Of a stretch of 59,099 nucleotides of DNA, positions 34,472 to 45,522 are shown piece after piece (the stretch's first letter is position 1; every line of letters starts with the position of its first letter). Origin of the DNA: Deinococcus marmoris DSM 12784 (lineage in GTDB: Bacteria; Deinococcota; Deinococci; Deinococcales; Deinococcaceae); contig NZ_JNIV01000014.1 in NCBI RefSeq assembly GCF_000701405.1, positions 1 to 59,099 on the forward strand, written 5' to 3'. The position numbers and the translations under genes were made by a program. The notes under the pieces are model-generated. The model made no database searches, had not been told where the DNA came from, and was given only the letters and a program-made list of their open reading frames with translations.

Positions 34472-34984
34472 GTGGACAACCACATTCGCCGTCTGCGTGC
34501 CGCACGGCAATGGACCCAGGCCGATCTGGCCGCCGAGCTGGACGTCAGCCGCCAGACCGTCAACGCGCTGGAAACCGGCAAGTACGATCCCAGCCTGCCG
34601 CTGGCCTTCCGCATCGCGCGGCTGTTCGGGGGGTCCATTGAGGACATTTTTACTGACCCGGATCGGCCCGGCCCCCCGCTGTCTGCCGCGCTGGTGGCGG
34701 AACCCGGCTTTGATTACCAGACCCGCTTTGCCACCGCCCTGAACGAACTGGCCATCCTGCGCGAGATGGGCGAACACGGCTGGGAGCTGACCGGGGTGGG
34801 GCTGGGCACGCTGTCGTTTCGCCGCGCCGCCGGAGAGCAGGAGTCCCGTTCCCGCTGGCTGTACCAGCGCCTGGGCGGCCTGCTGAGCGGCGAGCAGCGT
34901 GACGAGCTGGCCCAGCAGGGCTGGACGCTGGTGGACACCTGGCTGGGCGGCGTCTTCCATTATTTCAAGCGCCCCCTGTCCTGA
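34472..34984 (+). CDS. XRE-family regulator with a fused C-terminal DUF4177-like domain
   Basis: The 170-residue product has an N-terminal HTH domain, RRLRAARQWTQADLAAELD and VSRQTVNALETGKY (about 5-40), typical of the small Cro/cI-like type. The C-terminal 100 residues include LNELAILREMGEHGWELTGV and LAQQGWTLVDTWLG, each resembling the LxxxGWELV segment of DUF4177. The stand-alone XRE form has about 70 residues, so this is a fusion. The start is a GTG at 34472. It most likely regulates its own operon and perhaps the NatAB genes downstream. Confidence 0.78.
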   Translation: MDNHIRRLRAARQWTQADLAAELDVSRQTVNALETGKYDPSLPLAFRIARLFGGSIEDIFTDPDRPGPPLSAALVAEPGFDYQTRFATALNELAILREMGEHGWELTGVGLGTLSFRRAAGEQESRSRWLYQRLGGLLSGEQRDELAQQGWTLVDTWLGGVFHYFKRPLS

Positions 34985-35055
34985 ACCCTGCCCCGATTCC
35001 CGAATGTCGCCGCAACTCCATTGACACTGCGCCCGTATTTCTTCCCAGGAGAACC

Positions 35056-35841
35056 ATGACCCAATCCCAAACTCAGACCCAATCCCATCCCCCTTCCACC
35101 CGGACCATGCTTGACATTCAGAACGTCACCAAGACCTACGGCAAGTTCACCGCCCTGAAAGGGATATCCCTCAGCGCCCCGGAAGGCGAGGTTTTCGGGC
35201 TGCTCGGCCCCAACGGCGCGGGCAAGACCACGCTGCTGCGGATTTTGGCCACATTGCTTCGGCCCACCTCGGGCACGGCGTCGGTGGACGGCCACGACGT
35301 GCTGCGCCAGCCCGAGGAGGTGCGCCGCCGCGTGGGCGTGGTCAACGGCGGCATGGGCCTGCCCGCCCGCCTGACGGGGCGCGAGGTGCTGCGCTCGTTT
35401 GCGGGGCTGTACGGCATGACCCGCGCCCAGACCGAGGCCCGCATTGCCGAACTGGACGCCGGGCTGGAACTGGGCCGCACCCTGGACGTGCGCGCCGGGG
35501 ACTACAGCACCGGCATGAAGCAGAAGGTGGTGATCGCCCGCGCCGTGATTCAGGACCCGCCCGTGCTGATTCTGGACGAGGCGGCCAGCGGTCTGGATAT
35601 CTTCGCCCGCCGCACGCTGCTGGACTTTGTTCTCGCCACCCGCGCACCCGGACGCCTGACGCTGTACTCCACCCACGTCATGTCCGAGGCCGAGGAGGTC
35701 TGTGACCGCGTGGCGATTCTGCATGAGGGCGGGTTATTGACCGTGGGCCGCATCCCCGACATCCTGGCCCAGACCGGTGAGGCCAATCTAGAACGCGCCT
35801 TCTTTTCGCTGGTTCGGGGAGGTGGGCAGCGTGCGGTCTAA
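35056..35841 (+). CDS. ABC transporter ATP-binding protein, NatA-like
   Basis: The 261-residue ATPase has Walker [10 protein letters not shown], the signature DYSTGMKQK, Walker [12 protein letters not shown] and switch His in [12 protein letters not shown]. It closely resembles NatA, the ATPase of Na+-exporting or drug-exporting NatAB systems. A Gln/Ser/Thr-rich N-terminal tail precedes the body. AGGAGAACC before the ATG supports the start. The membrane partner overlaps its end by 20 bp. The transported substrate is not proven. Confidence 0.9.
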   Translation: MTQSQTQTQSHPPSTRTMLDIQNVTKTYGKFTALKGISLSAPEGEVFGLLGPNGAGKTTLLRILATLLRPTSGTASVDGHDVLRQPEEVRRRVGVVNGGMGLPARLTGREVLRSFAGLYGMTRAQTEARIAELDAGLELGRTLDVRAGDYSTGMKQKVVIARAVIQDPPVLILDEAASGLDIFARRTLLDFVLATRAPGRLTLYSTHVMSEAEEVCDRVAILHEGGLLTVGRIPDILAQTGEANLERAFFSLVRGGGQRAV

Positions 35842-37093
35842 CTCCATTCGCCCCAACATGGTCTGGCGCATTGCCGTCCGCGATCTGCTGTCCACCCTGC
35901 GGGACCGCCGCACCCTGGCCGCCACCATCCTGATGCCGCTGATCCTGATTCCGGCGCTGTCGCTGGGGCTGCCCCTGCTGCTGGGCAGTTTTATTGGCGG
36001 GCAGCAGCAGGAACGGCAGACGGTGGGCGTGGTGGGAACCCTGCCCCCGGCATTACGCACGGCACTGGAACAGGACGAGCAGGTGGGCGGCAAGACGGTG
36101 CGGGCGGGTGTGGACCTCGTGTCGGTGGAAGATCCGCAGAAGGCCGTGCAATCCGGTGACGTGGACGCGGCCATTCAGGCTCCTGCTGCCCTGCCCACCC
36201 GCGCCGGAGAGGGCAGCGCCGCGCTGGAGGTCTACGCCAAGCTGAGCAGCCTGAGCGCACGCGCCGGGGCTTACGGCAAGGTGCAGGACGTGGTGGACAG
36301 CTACAACCGTACCCTCACGCTGGAACGCCTGGAGGGCCTGGGGCTGGGCGCGGATACCCTGACGCCCGTGACCATCAAACCCATCGACGCCAGCCCCCCG
36401 CAGGAGCAGCGCAGCGGGCAACTGGCCTTCCTGATTCCCTTCCTGATGCTGCAATTCATCCTGTCGGGCGGCATGGCCACCGCCATCGACGCCACCGCCG
36501 GGGAAAAGGAACGCGGCACGCTGGAAAGCCTGCTGGTGTCCCCAGTGCGCCGCGCCGAGGTGGTGACCGGCAAGCTGCTGGCCACCACCATCACGGCCCT
36601 GCTCAGCGCGTGCTTCAGCGTGCTGGGCTTTGTTGTCAGTGGACTGGTGGCGGCGCTGTTCCTGGCCAATAGAAGCGGACTGGGCGCGGACATCACCGCG
36701 TCGATGGGCGGGCAACTGAGTCTGACCTTCGGCGGCACGCTGGGGATGCTGGGACTGGCCGCCAGTGCCGCTTTAATCATCAGCGCCGTGCTGATCGCCA
36801 TCGGCATCTACGCCCGCAGCTTCAAGGAAGCGCAGACGTATATCGCGCCGCTGACGCTGATCATCGTGCTGCCCGCCGTGATGCTGCAATTCGCGGACTT
36901 CCTGACCCTGAGTACCGCCGTATACGCCGTGCCGCTATTCGGCTCCATGATCTCGATCCTGAACATCGTCAAGGGTGCGGCACAGCTTGATCAGATCCTG
37001 CTCGCCATCCTCGCCAATGTGATCGGGGCGGCGTTGCTGTCGCTGCTGGCATTGCATTCCTTCGGGCGTGAGGAAGTGATTTTCAGGAATTGA
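35822..37093 (+). CDS. ABC-2 type permease, NatB-like
   Basis: The 423-residue product has one N-terminal membrane helix ([20 protein letters not shown]), an extracytoplasmic domain of about 160 residues, and five C-terminal helices. [18 protein letters not shown] and [12 protein letters not shown] are typical NatB/ABC-2 elements. Its GTG start lies inside the end of the ATPase gene (20-bp overlap), so the two are co-translated. With the ATPase it would form a NatAB exporter for Na+ or another substrate. A strong hairpin follows the stop. Confidence 0.88.
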   Translation: MGSVRSNSIRPNMVWRIAVRDLLSTLRDRRTLAATILMPLILIPALSLGLPLLLGSFIGGQQQERQTVGVVGTLPPALRTALEQDEQVGGKTVRAGVDLVSVEDPQKAVQSGDVDAAIQAPAALPTRAGEGSAALEVYAKLSSLSARAGAYGKVQDVVDSYNRTLTLERLEGLGLGADTLTPVTIKPIDASPPQEQRSGQLAFLIPFLMLQFILSGGMATAIDATAGEKERGTLESLLVSPVRRAEVVTGKLLATTITALLSACFSVLGFVVSGLVAALFLANRSGLGADITASMGGQLSLTFGGTLGMLGLAASAALIISAVLIAIGIYARSFKEAQTYIAPLTLIIVLPAVMLQFADFLTLSTAVYAVPLFGSMISILNIVKGAAQLDQILLAILANVIGAALLSLLALHSFGREEVIFRN

Positions 37094-37136
37094 GCCTGTC
37101 CTGACCGGGCCACCACCTGGCCCTTTGCTCAAGAAA

Positions 37137-37175
37137 CTGGCCCCCTCTCCCCGTTAGCGTGGGAGAGGGGGCCAG
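37137..37175. terminator. Bidirectional hairpin terminator
   Basis: CTGGCCCCCTCTCCC (37137-37151) pairs perfectly with GGGAGAGGGGGCCAG (37161-37175) across a 9-base loop. It separates natB from the convergent hydrolase gene. Confidence 0.85.
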
Positions 37176-37193
37176 CGTTTCAATGCCCCGGCA

Positions 37194-38177
37194 TTACTTC
37201 TGCGCGGCCCAGAATGTGTCCAGCGCCGCCTTAACTTCGGGCATCTTCTCGAACTGGGGCAGGCCATCGGTATCTTGGATTCGCACGGCTTTCACGCCTT
37301 CCTGCTGGGTGAACTGTTGCAGGCGCTCGAAGCTCACGAAGCCGTCCTGGTCATAGAGGACGATGACGGGAATGGTCAGCTTGCTGTACAACTCCCCGTA
37401 AGCGTCATCCGTGAACAGTTGCCCGCTGATGAAGTACACCGGAGCGTATTTCGCCCCTGGCTGACGGCTGGTGTCCATTCCGTAATCCACCAGCCCGCTG
37501 TCCACCGGCCCCCGGAACGAGCGACTCAGGAAGTATTCGATGCTGGGTTTGATTCGCAGGGCGGCGTACAGCGGCGTGCTGACCGAGTTCAGGCGGTCAT
37601 ACAGCTTCTTGCCGCCGTCCTCCGCATTGGCTTCCTGCGTGCCGCCACGCGGTTTGCCCAGACCGCTGGGGCTGATCAGCGCCAGACTGCGAATGCGCGG
37701 CTCGCTCAGGGCGGCGCGGGCGTCGAATTCCCCCCCCAGGCTGAGGCCCACCACGTCCACATCCGTACCGATCAGTTCTACCAGCGCATTCAGCGAGCGG
37801 GTCATCAGCTCTTTGGTGTACTGGGTGTCCGGGCGGGCGCTGCTGCCGAAGCCGGGCCACTCCAGCGCGTAGACCGGGCGGGTTCCCACGTAGGCGTCCC
37901 ACACAGGTTTCATCTCATAGGCACTGGCGGCGGCGTTGACGCTGGGCGTCAGGACCAGAGGACGGCCTTCCCCACGCGTATCCACGTAGTAGGCCACCTG
38001 CCCGAAGCCGGGAAGGTCCAGGTATTTCCGCTCCCCACTCAGGGCCGGACGCAATCCGGTGGTGGCCTTCGCGTCTGGCACGGGCACAGTGGTGGCGGTG
38101 GGGGCACAGGCGGCCAGCCCCACGGCCAATGCTCCTGCCAGCAGAACGAGAGCCACAGCTTTTCGGGTGATCTTCAT
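37194..38177 (-). CDS. Alpha/beta-hydrolase-fold lipoprotein without histidine
   Basis: The 327-residue precursor has a lipoprotein signal ending LAAC (Cys24). The body reads as an alpha/beta-hydrolase: [14 protein letters not shown], the nucleophile elbow GLSLGGEF (Ser146), and an acid-loop-like [12 protein letters not shown]. The usual catalytic His position reads [13 protein letters not shown] where family members have a GH before the Pro. The whole translation contains no histidine, so a Ser-His-Asp triad cannot exist. It may be a binding protein. AGATTACAT-type signals upstream are not clear. Confidence 0.82.
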   Translation of the reverse strand: MKITRKAVALVLLAGALAVGLAACAPTATTVPVPDAKATTGLRPALSGERKYLDLPGFGQVAYYVDTRGEGRPLVLTPSVNAAASAYEMKPVWDAYVGTRPVYALEWPGFGSSARPDTQYTKELMTRSLNALVELIGTDVDVVGLSLGGEFDARAALSEPRIRSLALISPSGLGKPRGGTQEANAEDGGKKLYDRLNSVSTPLYAALRIKPSIEYFLSRSFRGPVDSGLVDYGMDTSRQPGAKYAPVYFISGQLFTDDAYGELYSKLTIPVIVLYDQDGFVSFERLQQFTQQEGVKAVRIQDTDGLPQFEKMPEVKAALDTFWAAQK

Positions 38178-38250
38178 AATGTAATCTTGCTCGCTAAATA
38201 CTCCGGTTGTCTGTTTGTCGCGATACGGTTCTCTTCATGGTCCGGGCCGT

Positions 38251-38256
38251 TAGACT
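38251..38256 (+). promoter_or_regulatory. -10 box of the polyprenyl synthase, apparently leaderless
   Basis: TAGACT ends 8 nt before the ATG at 38265. Confidence 0.5.
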
Positions 38257-38264
38257 TGCGCTCA

Positions 38265-39254
38265 ATGCGTCCTGATCTGCTGTCCCGCGTTCTTTCTCTG
38301 CTGCCCGAACACGGCACGCGCCCCGAATACCAAGCCTATTACGACATGCTGCGCGACTATCCCAAACGCGGCGGCAAGGGCATTCGTAGCGAGTTGCTCC
38401 TCGCCAGCGCCCGCGCACATGGTGTGGTCAAGAACACCCCACAGTGGGAGGCCGCCCTGTGGCTGGCCGCCGCGCTGGAACTGTTCCAGAACTGGGTGTT
38501 GATCCACGACGACATCGAGGACGACTCGGAAGAACGCCGGGGCCAGCCCGCCCTGCACCGCCTGCACGGCATTCCGCTGGCGATCAACGCCGGGGACGCC
38601 CTGCACGCGTACATGTGGGCCGCCGTCCATAAGGCCAACGTGCTGGGCGGTATGGACGAGTTCCTGAGCATGATTCACCACACTGCCAAGGGTCAGCATC
38701 TGGACCTGTGCTGGGTGGAGGGCCGCCGCTGGGACCTCGTGGAAGAGGACTATCTGGAAATGGTGCGCCAGAAAACGGCCTATTACACGGTGGTCATCCC
38801 CCTGCGGCTGGGGGCGCTGGCGGCAGGCGTCGCGCCTTCCGAGCAGTTCACTCCGGCAGGGCTGGCCCTCGGCGCGGCCTTTCAAATCCGGGATGATGTG
38901 CTGAATCTGGAAGGGGACGCGGCTAAATACGGCAAGGAAATCGGCGGCGATCTGCTGGAAGGCAAGCGCACCATGATCGTGCTGCACTGGCTGCGAACCG
39001 CGCCGGGTGCCCAGCGTCAGGCGTTCCTGAAGCAGATGGGGCTGAACCGCCCCGACAAGGACTTGCAGACCATCGCCGACATTCACCGCTGGCTGCTGGA
39101 AAGCGGCAGCGTGGCCTATGCCCAGGATTACGCCCACGCCCAGGCCGAGGAAGGGCTGACACTGCTGTCTCAGACCTTTGAAAACGCTCCAGACCAACAG
39201 GCGGCGGGCGAATTGCTTTCGGCTATGCGGGAGTTGGCAACCCGCGAGGCTTGA
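38265..39254 (+). CDS. Polyprenyl diphosphate synthase
   Basis: The 329-residue enzyme condenses isopentenyl diphosphate units with an allylic primer. It has the first Asp-rich motif in HDDIEDDSEERRG and a second one in FQIRDDVLNLEGD, plus KGIRSELLLASARAHG and the KT motif in QKTAYYTVVIPL. Candidates are geranylgeranyl (carotenoid) or longer quinone-side-chain synthase; length cannot be told reliably. The open frame runs back to 37275, but only from the ATG at 38265 is it family-like. A TAGACT box 8 nt upstream fits. Confidence 0.88.
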   Translation: MRPDLLSRVLSLLPEHGTRPEYQAYYDMLRDYPKRGGKGIRSELLLASARAHGVVKNTPQWEAALWLAAALELFQNWVLIHDDIEDDSEERRGQPALHRLHGIPLAINAGDALHAYMWAAVHKANVLGGMDEFLSMIHHTAKGQHLDLCWVEGRRWDLVEEDYLEMVRQKTAYYTVVIPLRLGALAAGVAPSEQFTPAGLALGAAFQIRDDVLNLEGDAAKYGKEIGGDLLEGKRTMIVLHWLRTAPGAQRQAFLKQMGLNRPDKDLQTIADIHRWLLESGSVAYAQDYAHAQAEEGLTLLSQTFENAPDQQAAGELLSAMRELATREA

Positions 39255-39385
39255 ACATAAAGACGGGGTGTATCAGCGTTCTCAGAGGCTAAGGCTGAAT
39301 TTTACGTCTCACACGTGGTTTCCAGAGCTTTAATGGTGGCAGTTGAAGAACGCTTTGCGTCCAGCATTCATAGACCTCACCCCCA

Positions 39386-39403
39386 ACCTAACGCTCGTTA
39401 GGT
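39386..39403. promoter_or_regulatory. PaaR-type operator upstream of paaA
   Basis: ACCTAACGCTCGTTAGGT is a perfect 8+2+8 palindrome. Its core CTAACGCTCGTTAG fits CNAACGNNCGTTNG, the consensus I recall for the TetR-type repressor PaaR of Thermus thermophilus. It directly abuts a -10 box, TAGAAT at 39403-39408, so bound protein would block polymerase. The same 14-bp core is at 58035-58048. No TetR gene is in the window. Confidence 0.8.
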
Positions 39404-39408
39404 AGAAT
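39403..39408 (+). promoter_or_regulatory. -10 box of paaABCD
   Basis: TAGAAT, overlapping the last base of the operator, 25 bp before the paaA ATG. AGGAGG at 39420-39425 is the ribosome site. Confidence 0.55.
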
Positions 39409-39433
39409 AGGGATATCTCAGGAGGAACTTCCT

Positions 39434-40399
<966 letters not shown>

Positions 40400-40404
40400 A
40401 AGCC

Positions 40405-40553
40405 AACCCCTCAGTCAGCTTCGCTGCCAGCTCCCCTTAAAAGGGAGACAAGGAGCGCGGCTGGCCGGGCAATTCCGCGACTCTTGCCTCCCTTCTAAGG
40501 GGAGGTGCCCCGCAGGGGCGGACTGGCACAGCTCAGCAGGAGAGGGGTTAAAC
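40405..40553 (-). repeat. Palindromic repeat, family A, copy 2 (inside the paa operon)
   Basis: This copy is inverted relative to copies 1 and 3. It begins AACCCCTCAGTCAGCTTCGC and ends GAGAGGGGTTAAAC, with internal arms CTCCCCTTAAAAGGGAG and CTCCCTTCTAAGGGGAG. It occupies nearly all of the 189-bp gap between paaA and paaB and must be transcribed with them. Confidence 0.85.
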
Positions 40554-40588
40554 CGCCAGCTCCCCCCTTGTTCCTCCAAAGGAAATTC

Positions 40589-41253
<665 letters not shown>

Positions 41254-41257
<4 letters not shown>

Positions 41258-42033
41258 CCGCGTCCGCCACAATCCTTTCCGCTGTCCAGCAGGCCGCCCT
41301 GATCCGCAAACTGACCGCGCTGGCCGACGACGAGATTATCCTGGCCCAGCGCGGCGGCGAGTGGACTGGACACGCTCCCATTCTGGAAGAGGACATCGCT
41401 CTGGCAAATATCGCGCAGGACGAGCTGGGCCACGCTGGGCTGTATCTGGAGCTGCGCCGCGCGCTGGACGGCAGCGACGCCGACGCCCTGGCCTTCACCC
41501 GCAGCGCAGATGAATTCACCTCTGCCCGTTTCGTGGAACTGCCTAAAGGCGACTGGGCGTTTACCATGCTGCGCCAGTACCTCTACGACGCCTATGAGGC
41601 GCTGTGGCTGGACGCGGCCCGCAAAAGCACTTACGAACCGCTGTCCGAGGTGGCGAACAAGGCTTTCCGTGAGGAGCGCTTCCATCTTCAGCACACGGCC
41701 CTCTGGGTGGAGCGGCTGGCCCTGGGAACACCCGAAAGCATGAAGCGCACGCAGGACGCATTAAATGCCCTGTGGCCTTATGTCGGCCAGTTGTGGCAGC
41801 CAGTTGAGGGTGAAGACGGGTTGATAGAAGCTGGACTGCTGCCTTATCTGAACGCCGTTAAGACCCGCTGGGAAGGCTTGATCGTTCCGCATCTGACCGT
41901 CCAGTGCGGCCTGATTCTTCCTCCCGGTGGAGCCGGGCAACCCGGACGCGACATGCACACCGAATACCTTGCGCCGCTGCTGGACGAGATGCAGCGCGTG
42001 TACCGCGCCCACCCCGATACCCCGTACTGGTAA
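41254..42033 (+). CDS. paaC: 1,2-Phenylacetyl-CoA epoxidase, subunit C
   Basis: PaaC is the structural ferritin-like partner of PaaA in the epoxidase. The 259-residue protein keeps family segments such as [35 protein letters not shown] and [12 protein letters not shown]. Its iron-ligand set is usually incomplete in this subunit. The start overlaps paaB as ATGA, so translation is coupled. It precedes paaD by 24 bp. Confidence 0.94.
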
Positions 42034-42057
42034 GCGCCCAATCCTGAAGGAGCCGAC

Positions 42058-42558
42058 ATGACCGCAATTCAACCCCAACTGACCCCGCAAGCCATCTGGG
42101 CCGTGCTGGATACCGTGCCAGACCCCGAAATCCCAGTGGTGTCCGTGACCGACATGGGCATGGTGCGCGATGTGCAGATCGGTGAGGATGGCGCGGTCAC
42201 GGTCACCTTCACGCCTACGTTCAGCGGCTGCCCGGCCCTGCACGTCATCCGCGACAGCATCGGGCAGGCGGTGCGCGATCTGGGAGCCTCGGCGGTGGAG
42301 GTCAAAAGTACCCTGACGCCCCCCTGGACCACCGACTGGATCAAGGAAGACGCCCGCGAACGCCTGCGCCAGTACGGCATTGCCCCGCCCGCCCCCGCCG
42401 AGGACGGCCTGATTCAGTTGCAGGCCGACGCTACCCGTTGCCCCCGTTGCGCCAGCTTTGACGTGCGGATGACGGGCAGCTTTGGCCCCACGCTGTGCAA
42501 GCGTCTGTACGTGTGCGATTCGTGTAAGGAACCGTTTGAGGGTTTCAAGAGCGTCTGA
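42058..42558 (+). CDS. paaD: Phenylacetate degradation protein PaaD (SufT/MIP18-like)
   Basis: PaaD is required for a functional epoxidase and probably helps Fe-S or diiron assembly. The 166-residue product has the MIP18-type fold with [19 protein letters not shown] and [13 protein letters not shown]-terminal zinc ribbon contains [18 protein letters not shown] and [20 protein letters not shown] lies 10 nt before the ATG. It is the last gene of the operon, followed by a perfect hairpin. Confidence 0.92.
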   Translation: MTAIQPQLTPQAIWAVLDTVPDPEIPVVSVTDMGMVRDVQIGEDGAVTVTFTPTFSGCPALHVIRDSIGQAVRDLGASAVEVKSTLTPPWTTDWIKEDARERLRQYGIAPPAPAEDGLIQLQADATRCPRCASFDVRMTGSFGPTLCKRLYVCDSCKEPFEGFKSV

Positions 42559-42571
42559 ACCTTCTGGGAAC

Positions 42572-42611
42572 GCGAATGCCCCCTCCGTTTGTGTGTGGAG
42601 GGGGCATTCGC
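42572..42611. terminator. Hairpin terminator of paaABCD
   Basis: GCGAATGCCCCCTCC (42572-42586) pairs perfectly with GGAGGGGGCATTCGC (42597-42611) across a 10-base loop. There is no strong U-run. It also lies between convergent genes. Confidence 0.75.
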
Positions 42612-42628
42612 TATCTCAACGATTCGCT

Positions 42629-43006
<378 letters not shown>

Positions 43007-43014
43007 GTTGGGGC

Positions 43015-43020
43015 AGCATA
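43015..43020 (-). promoter_or_regulatory. -10 box of the 42629-43006 gene, apparently leaderless
   Basis: TATGCT on the reverse strand ends 8 nt before the ATG at 43006. Confidence 0.5.
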
Positions 43021-43083
43021 GCGCAGAGGCTAGGCAATTCGGCAGATGTGAATGGGACAGTACTCTGGGCGAAATAGGAAACC

Positions 43084-43635
43084 ATGCAGCGAATCATCGT
43101 CATCGGCACCACGGGCAGCGGCAAGACCACCCTGGCGCGGGCCATTGCCACGCGGCTGGGACTGCCACACGGGGAGCAGGATGCCTGGAACCACCTCGCG
43201 GACTGGCAGCAAGCGCCGCTTGAGCAGTTCCGCGCGGCAGTAGACGCCTTCACCGCGCAGCCCGGCTGGGTGATGGACGGCAATTACGGCAAGGCGCGGG
43301 ACATCGGCTGGGCGCGGGCCGACACGTTGATCTGGCTGGATTACCCCGGCCAGTTGGTGTTCTGGAGGGTGCTGACGCGCACTGTAAAGCGCGTGGCGGG
43401 CAAACAGGAGTTGTGGAACGGCAACCGCGAAACATGGCGGGGAGTTTTGGAACCTGACGCCCCTCTGCGCTGGATTTTCAAGACGCACTGGCGACGGCGG
43501 CAGGAAACGCCTGTGCTGGCCGCCGAATATCCGAACCTTACTGTGATCCGTCTGCGCTCCCCGCGTGAGGCGCAGCGGTGGCTCCAGAATCTCAGCCCTG
43601 AAGCAGAATCCGCCCGCCCGCCGCGTTCAGGGTAG
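43084..43635 (+). CDS. P-loop kinase-like protein (FlaR/adenylate kinase-like)
   Basis: The 183-residue product starts with a nucleotide-binding P-loop, IVIGTTGSGKTTLARAIA, and contains DADTLIWLDYP-like and RETWRGVLEPDAPLRW segments. It resembles the FlaR/DNA-topology-modulation group of small kinase-like ATPases, whose true function is poorly known. The C-terminal 44 bp overlap the end of the GH13 gene on the opposite strand. There is a weak GGA ribosome site. No operon partner is visible. Confidence 0.8.
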   Translation: MQRIIVIGTTGSGKTTLARAIATRLGLPHGEQDAWNHLADWQQAPLEQFRAAVDAFTAQPGWVMDGNYGKARDIGWARADTLIWLDYPGQLVFWRVLTRTVKRVAGKQELWNGNRETWRGVLEPDAPLRWIFKTHWRRRQETPVLAAEYPNLTVIRLRSPREAQRWLQNLSPEAESARPPRSG

Positions 43636-45421
43636 CTTCGCCGCCCGCCAACACCTCGCCGTTCACCGCGTCCCGCCACTCACCCGCAGGCAGAGTCAGG
43701 CTGACGGCGTGCGTTTCCCCCAGGCGACTGGCAATCACCACAGCCCGCTCAACACGCCCGTCCCCATGCGTGTATTCGCGCAGAAAGGCGATGGCGTCGG
43801 CCTCGGCGTGAAGGAAAGTCAGCGATCCTTCCTGCAAAACACGGGTCTGGCGGCGCAGATGGATCAGCGCCCGCACCCTGCCGCGCAGTTCCATGTCCCA
43901 TTTTTCCTCGTCCCAGGGCATCGGCTCACGGCACCACGGCATGTTTCCGGGGCGGCTCTGGGTTACGCCCACCTCTGAGCCGTAGTAGGTACACGGCACG
44001 CCCGCATACCCCATCAGCAGCGTGTAGGCGGCCAGAAACTTGGTGCGGTCATTGCCCACCCGGTACATGACTCGCCCGATGTCGTGGGATTCCAGCAGAT
44101 TGAACATGCTCAGGGCCACCTGCGGCGGCAGCGCGTGGTAGGCGTCCCAGAGGATGTCCACCAGTTCGGTGCCGTCCAGGCGGCTGGGTTCGCCGAAGTA
44201 TGTCGCGCCCGCGATCCACTGCGCCACGGGTAGGCCAAAGCCGTGGTAATTCATGCTGGCGTCCTCGCCCGTGCCGTCCAGCGCGTGTTCGGGATCGTAG
44301 AAGCGTTCGCCGAACACGTAGGCGTCGCCCCGTTCCTCGCGGGCCGCCCGCTTGAGGGCGCGGTGCAGGGGCAGGTTGTCTTCATCGGTGCCGCCCGCGC
44401 CGATCATGTGGGCCACGTCCAGCCGCCAGCCGGAAGCGCCGCGTCGCAGCCAGTGGCGCACCACACTGCTCTCGCCGTCCAGAAATTCCTGGGCGGCGTA
44501 CTCGTTGCGGTAGTCGATCTTGGGCAGCGTCGGCACGTCCATGAACGCGTGATATGGCGTCTTGCCCGCCTCGTCGCGCCAGGTGAACAGCGAACGTTGC
44601 GGCGCGGCCTCATTCTCCAGAGCCGCCTGAAACAACGCGTTCTCATTTCCCACATGGTTAAAGACGCCGTCCAGTACGATGCGGACGCCCGCTCCATCTG
44701 TCGCTGCCACCAGTTCATCCCAGGCCGCGTCTCCTCCCAGGTGAGGGTCAACCCGGCGGTAATCGGTGATGTCGTAACGGTGGTTGCTGGGCGAGACAAA
44801 AATGGGGGTCAGCCACAGCGCGTTGATGCCCAGATCGCTCAGATAGGGCAGCGCCTGCGTGACGCCGTTCAGGTCACCGCCGTAATGGCCGTGAATGTCG
44901 CCCCAGGCGTCTACCGGATGGTCCCACGGCACATGCTCCACCTCGCGCCCGGCGTAAAGATATTCTCCCGTCTGCACGTCGTTCCCCGGATCGCCGTTGC
45001 GGAAGCGGTCCGGGAAGATCTGGTAGAAGACGCATTTCCAGGCCCATTCGGGGGCCACGTACCCGGCCAGATACTGAAACCAGTTGCGAAAACCCCGGCG
45101 GGTGTGGTGCAGGCCCAGCGCGGTCAGGTTCAGGTGGTCATCGGGCAGGTTCAGTTGCCAGGCGTAGCGCATCCGGGCGTCGTGAATGGGCAACTCGGCC
45201 TCAAACCAGCGGCCCTCTGCCTGGCAGCTCTGCGAGTCGCCCGTCATGCCCGCGATCTCGTGGGCGTCGGTCATCTCAATCTCGCCCACCTGCACGTAGC
45301 GCAGTTTCACGGATTCCACGGGCAGGGTGGTCCGCATTCGCACGCGCACGGTTTCGCCCCTGGCTGCGCCCAGACGTTCGGTGTAGGCGGGGGTGTGGTC
45401 ATGTTGGGCATCCTGGGTCAT
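43592..45421 (-). CDS. GH13 glycosidase (maltodextrin glucosidase or neopullulanase-like)
   Basis: The 609-residue protein has an N-terminal beta domain (1-125) and a GH13 catalytic barrel. Conserved region I is DGVFNH (251-256), the nucleophile is Asp335 in GWRLDVAH, the acid/base is Glu372 in VFGERF and the stabiliser is Asp447 in LLESHDIGR. There is no signal peptide, so it acts in the cytoplasm on imported maltodextrins. The N-terminal domain and YQIFPDRFRNGDP point to the MalZ/neopullulanase subfamily. A 15-bp palindrome lies about 100 bp upstream. It overlaps the 43084 gene tail to tail. Confidence 0.92.
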   Translation of the reverse strand: MTQDAQHDHTPAYTERLGAARGETVRVRMRTTLPVESVKLRYVQVGEIEMTDAHEIAGMTGDSQSCQAEGRWFEAELPIHDARMRYAWQLNLPDDHLNLTALGLHHTRRGFRNWFQYLAGYVAPEWAWKCVFYQIFPDRFRNGDPGNDVQTGEYLYAGREVEHVPWDHPVDAWGDIHGHYGGDLNGVTQALPYLSDLGINALWLTPIFVSPSNHRYDITDYRRVDPHLGGDAAWDELVAATDGAGVRIVLDGVFNHVGNENALFQAALENEAAPQRSLFTWRDEAGKTPYHAFMDVPTLPKIDYRNEYAAQEFLDGESSVVRHWLRRGASGWRLDVAHMIGAGGTDEDNLPLHRALKRAAREERGDAYVFGERFYDPEHALDGTGEDASMNYHGFGLPVAQWIAGATYFGEPSRLDGTELVDILWDAYHALPPQVALSMFNLLESHDIGRVMYRVGNDRTKFLAAYTLLMGYAGVPCTYYGSEVGVTQSRPGNMPWCREPMPWDEEKWDMELRGRVRALIHLRRQTRVLQEGSLTFLHAEADAIAFLREYTHGDGRVERAVVIASRLGETHAVSLTLPAGEWRDAVNGEVLAGGEATLNAAGGRILLQG

Positions 45422-45522
45422 CTGTTCTCCAAAAAATCGCGCGGCACGGCCTCTCCCGGAATTGTTCTGGGAAAGGTCGTGCCGCGTCTGGGCAAGCGTT
45501 GCCTGTGGGCTGTCAATCGTCT

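Noticed and set aside
34029..34984. Toxin-antitoxin pair for the membrane protein and XRE gene
   Set aside because: The membrane protein has four helices and no toxin motif, and the regulator is larger than typical antitoxins.
37275..38264. Plus-strand extension of the polyprenyl synthase frame to 37275
   Set aside because: The added 330 residues are antisense to the hydrolase gene; the family sequence starts at the ATG at 38265.
43084..43635. Reading the P-loop gene as a true adenylate kinase
   Set aside because: It has the P-loop but lacks the lid and AMP-binding motifs of Adk.
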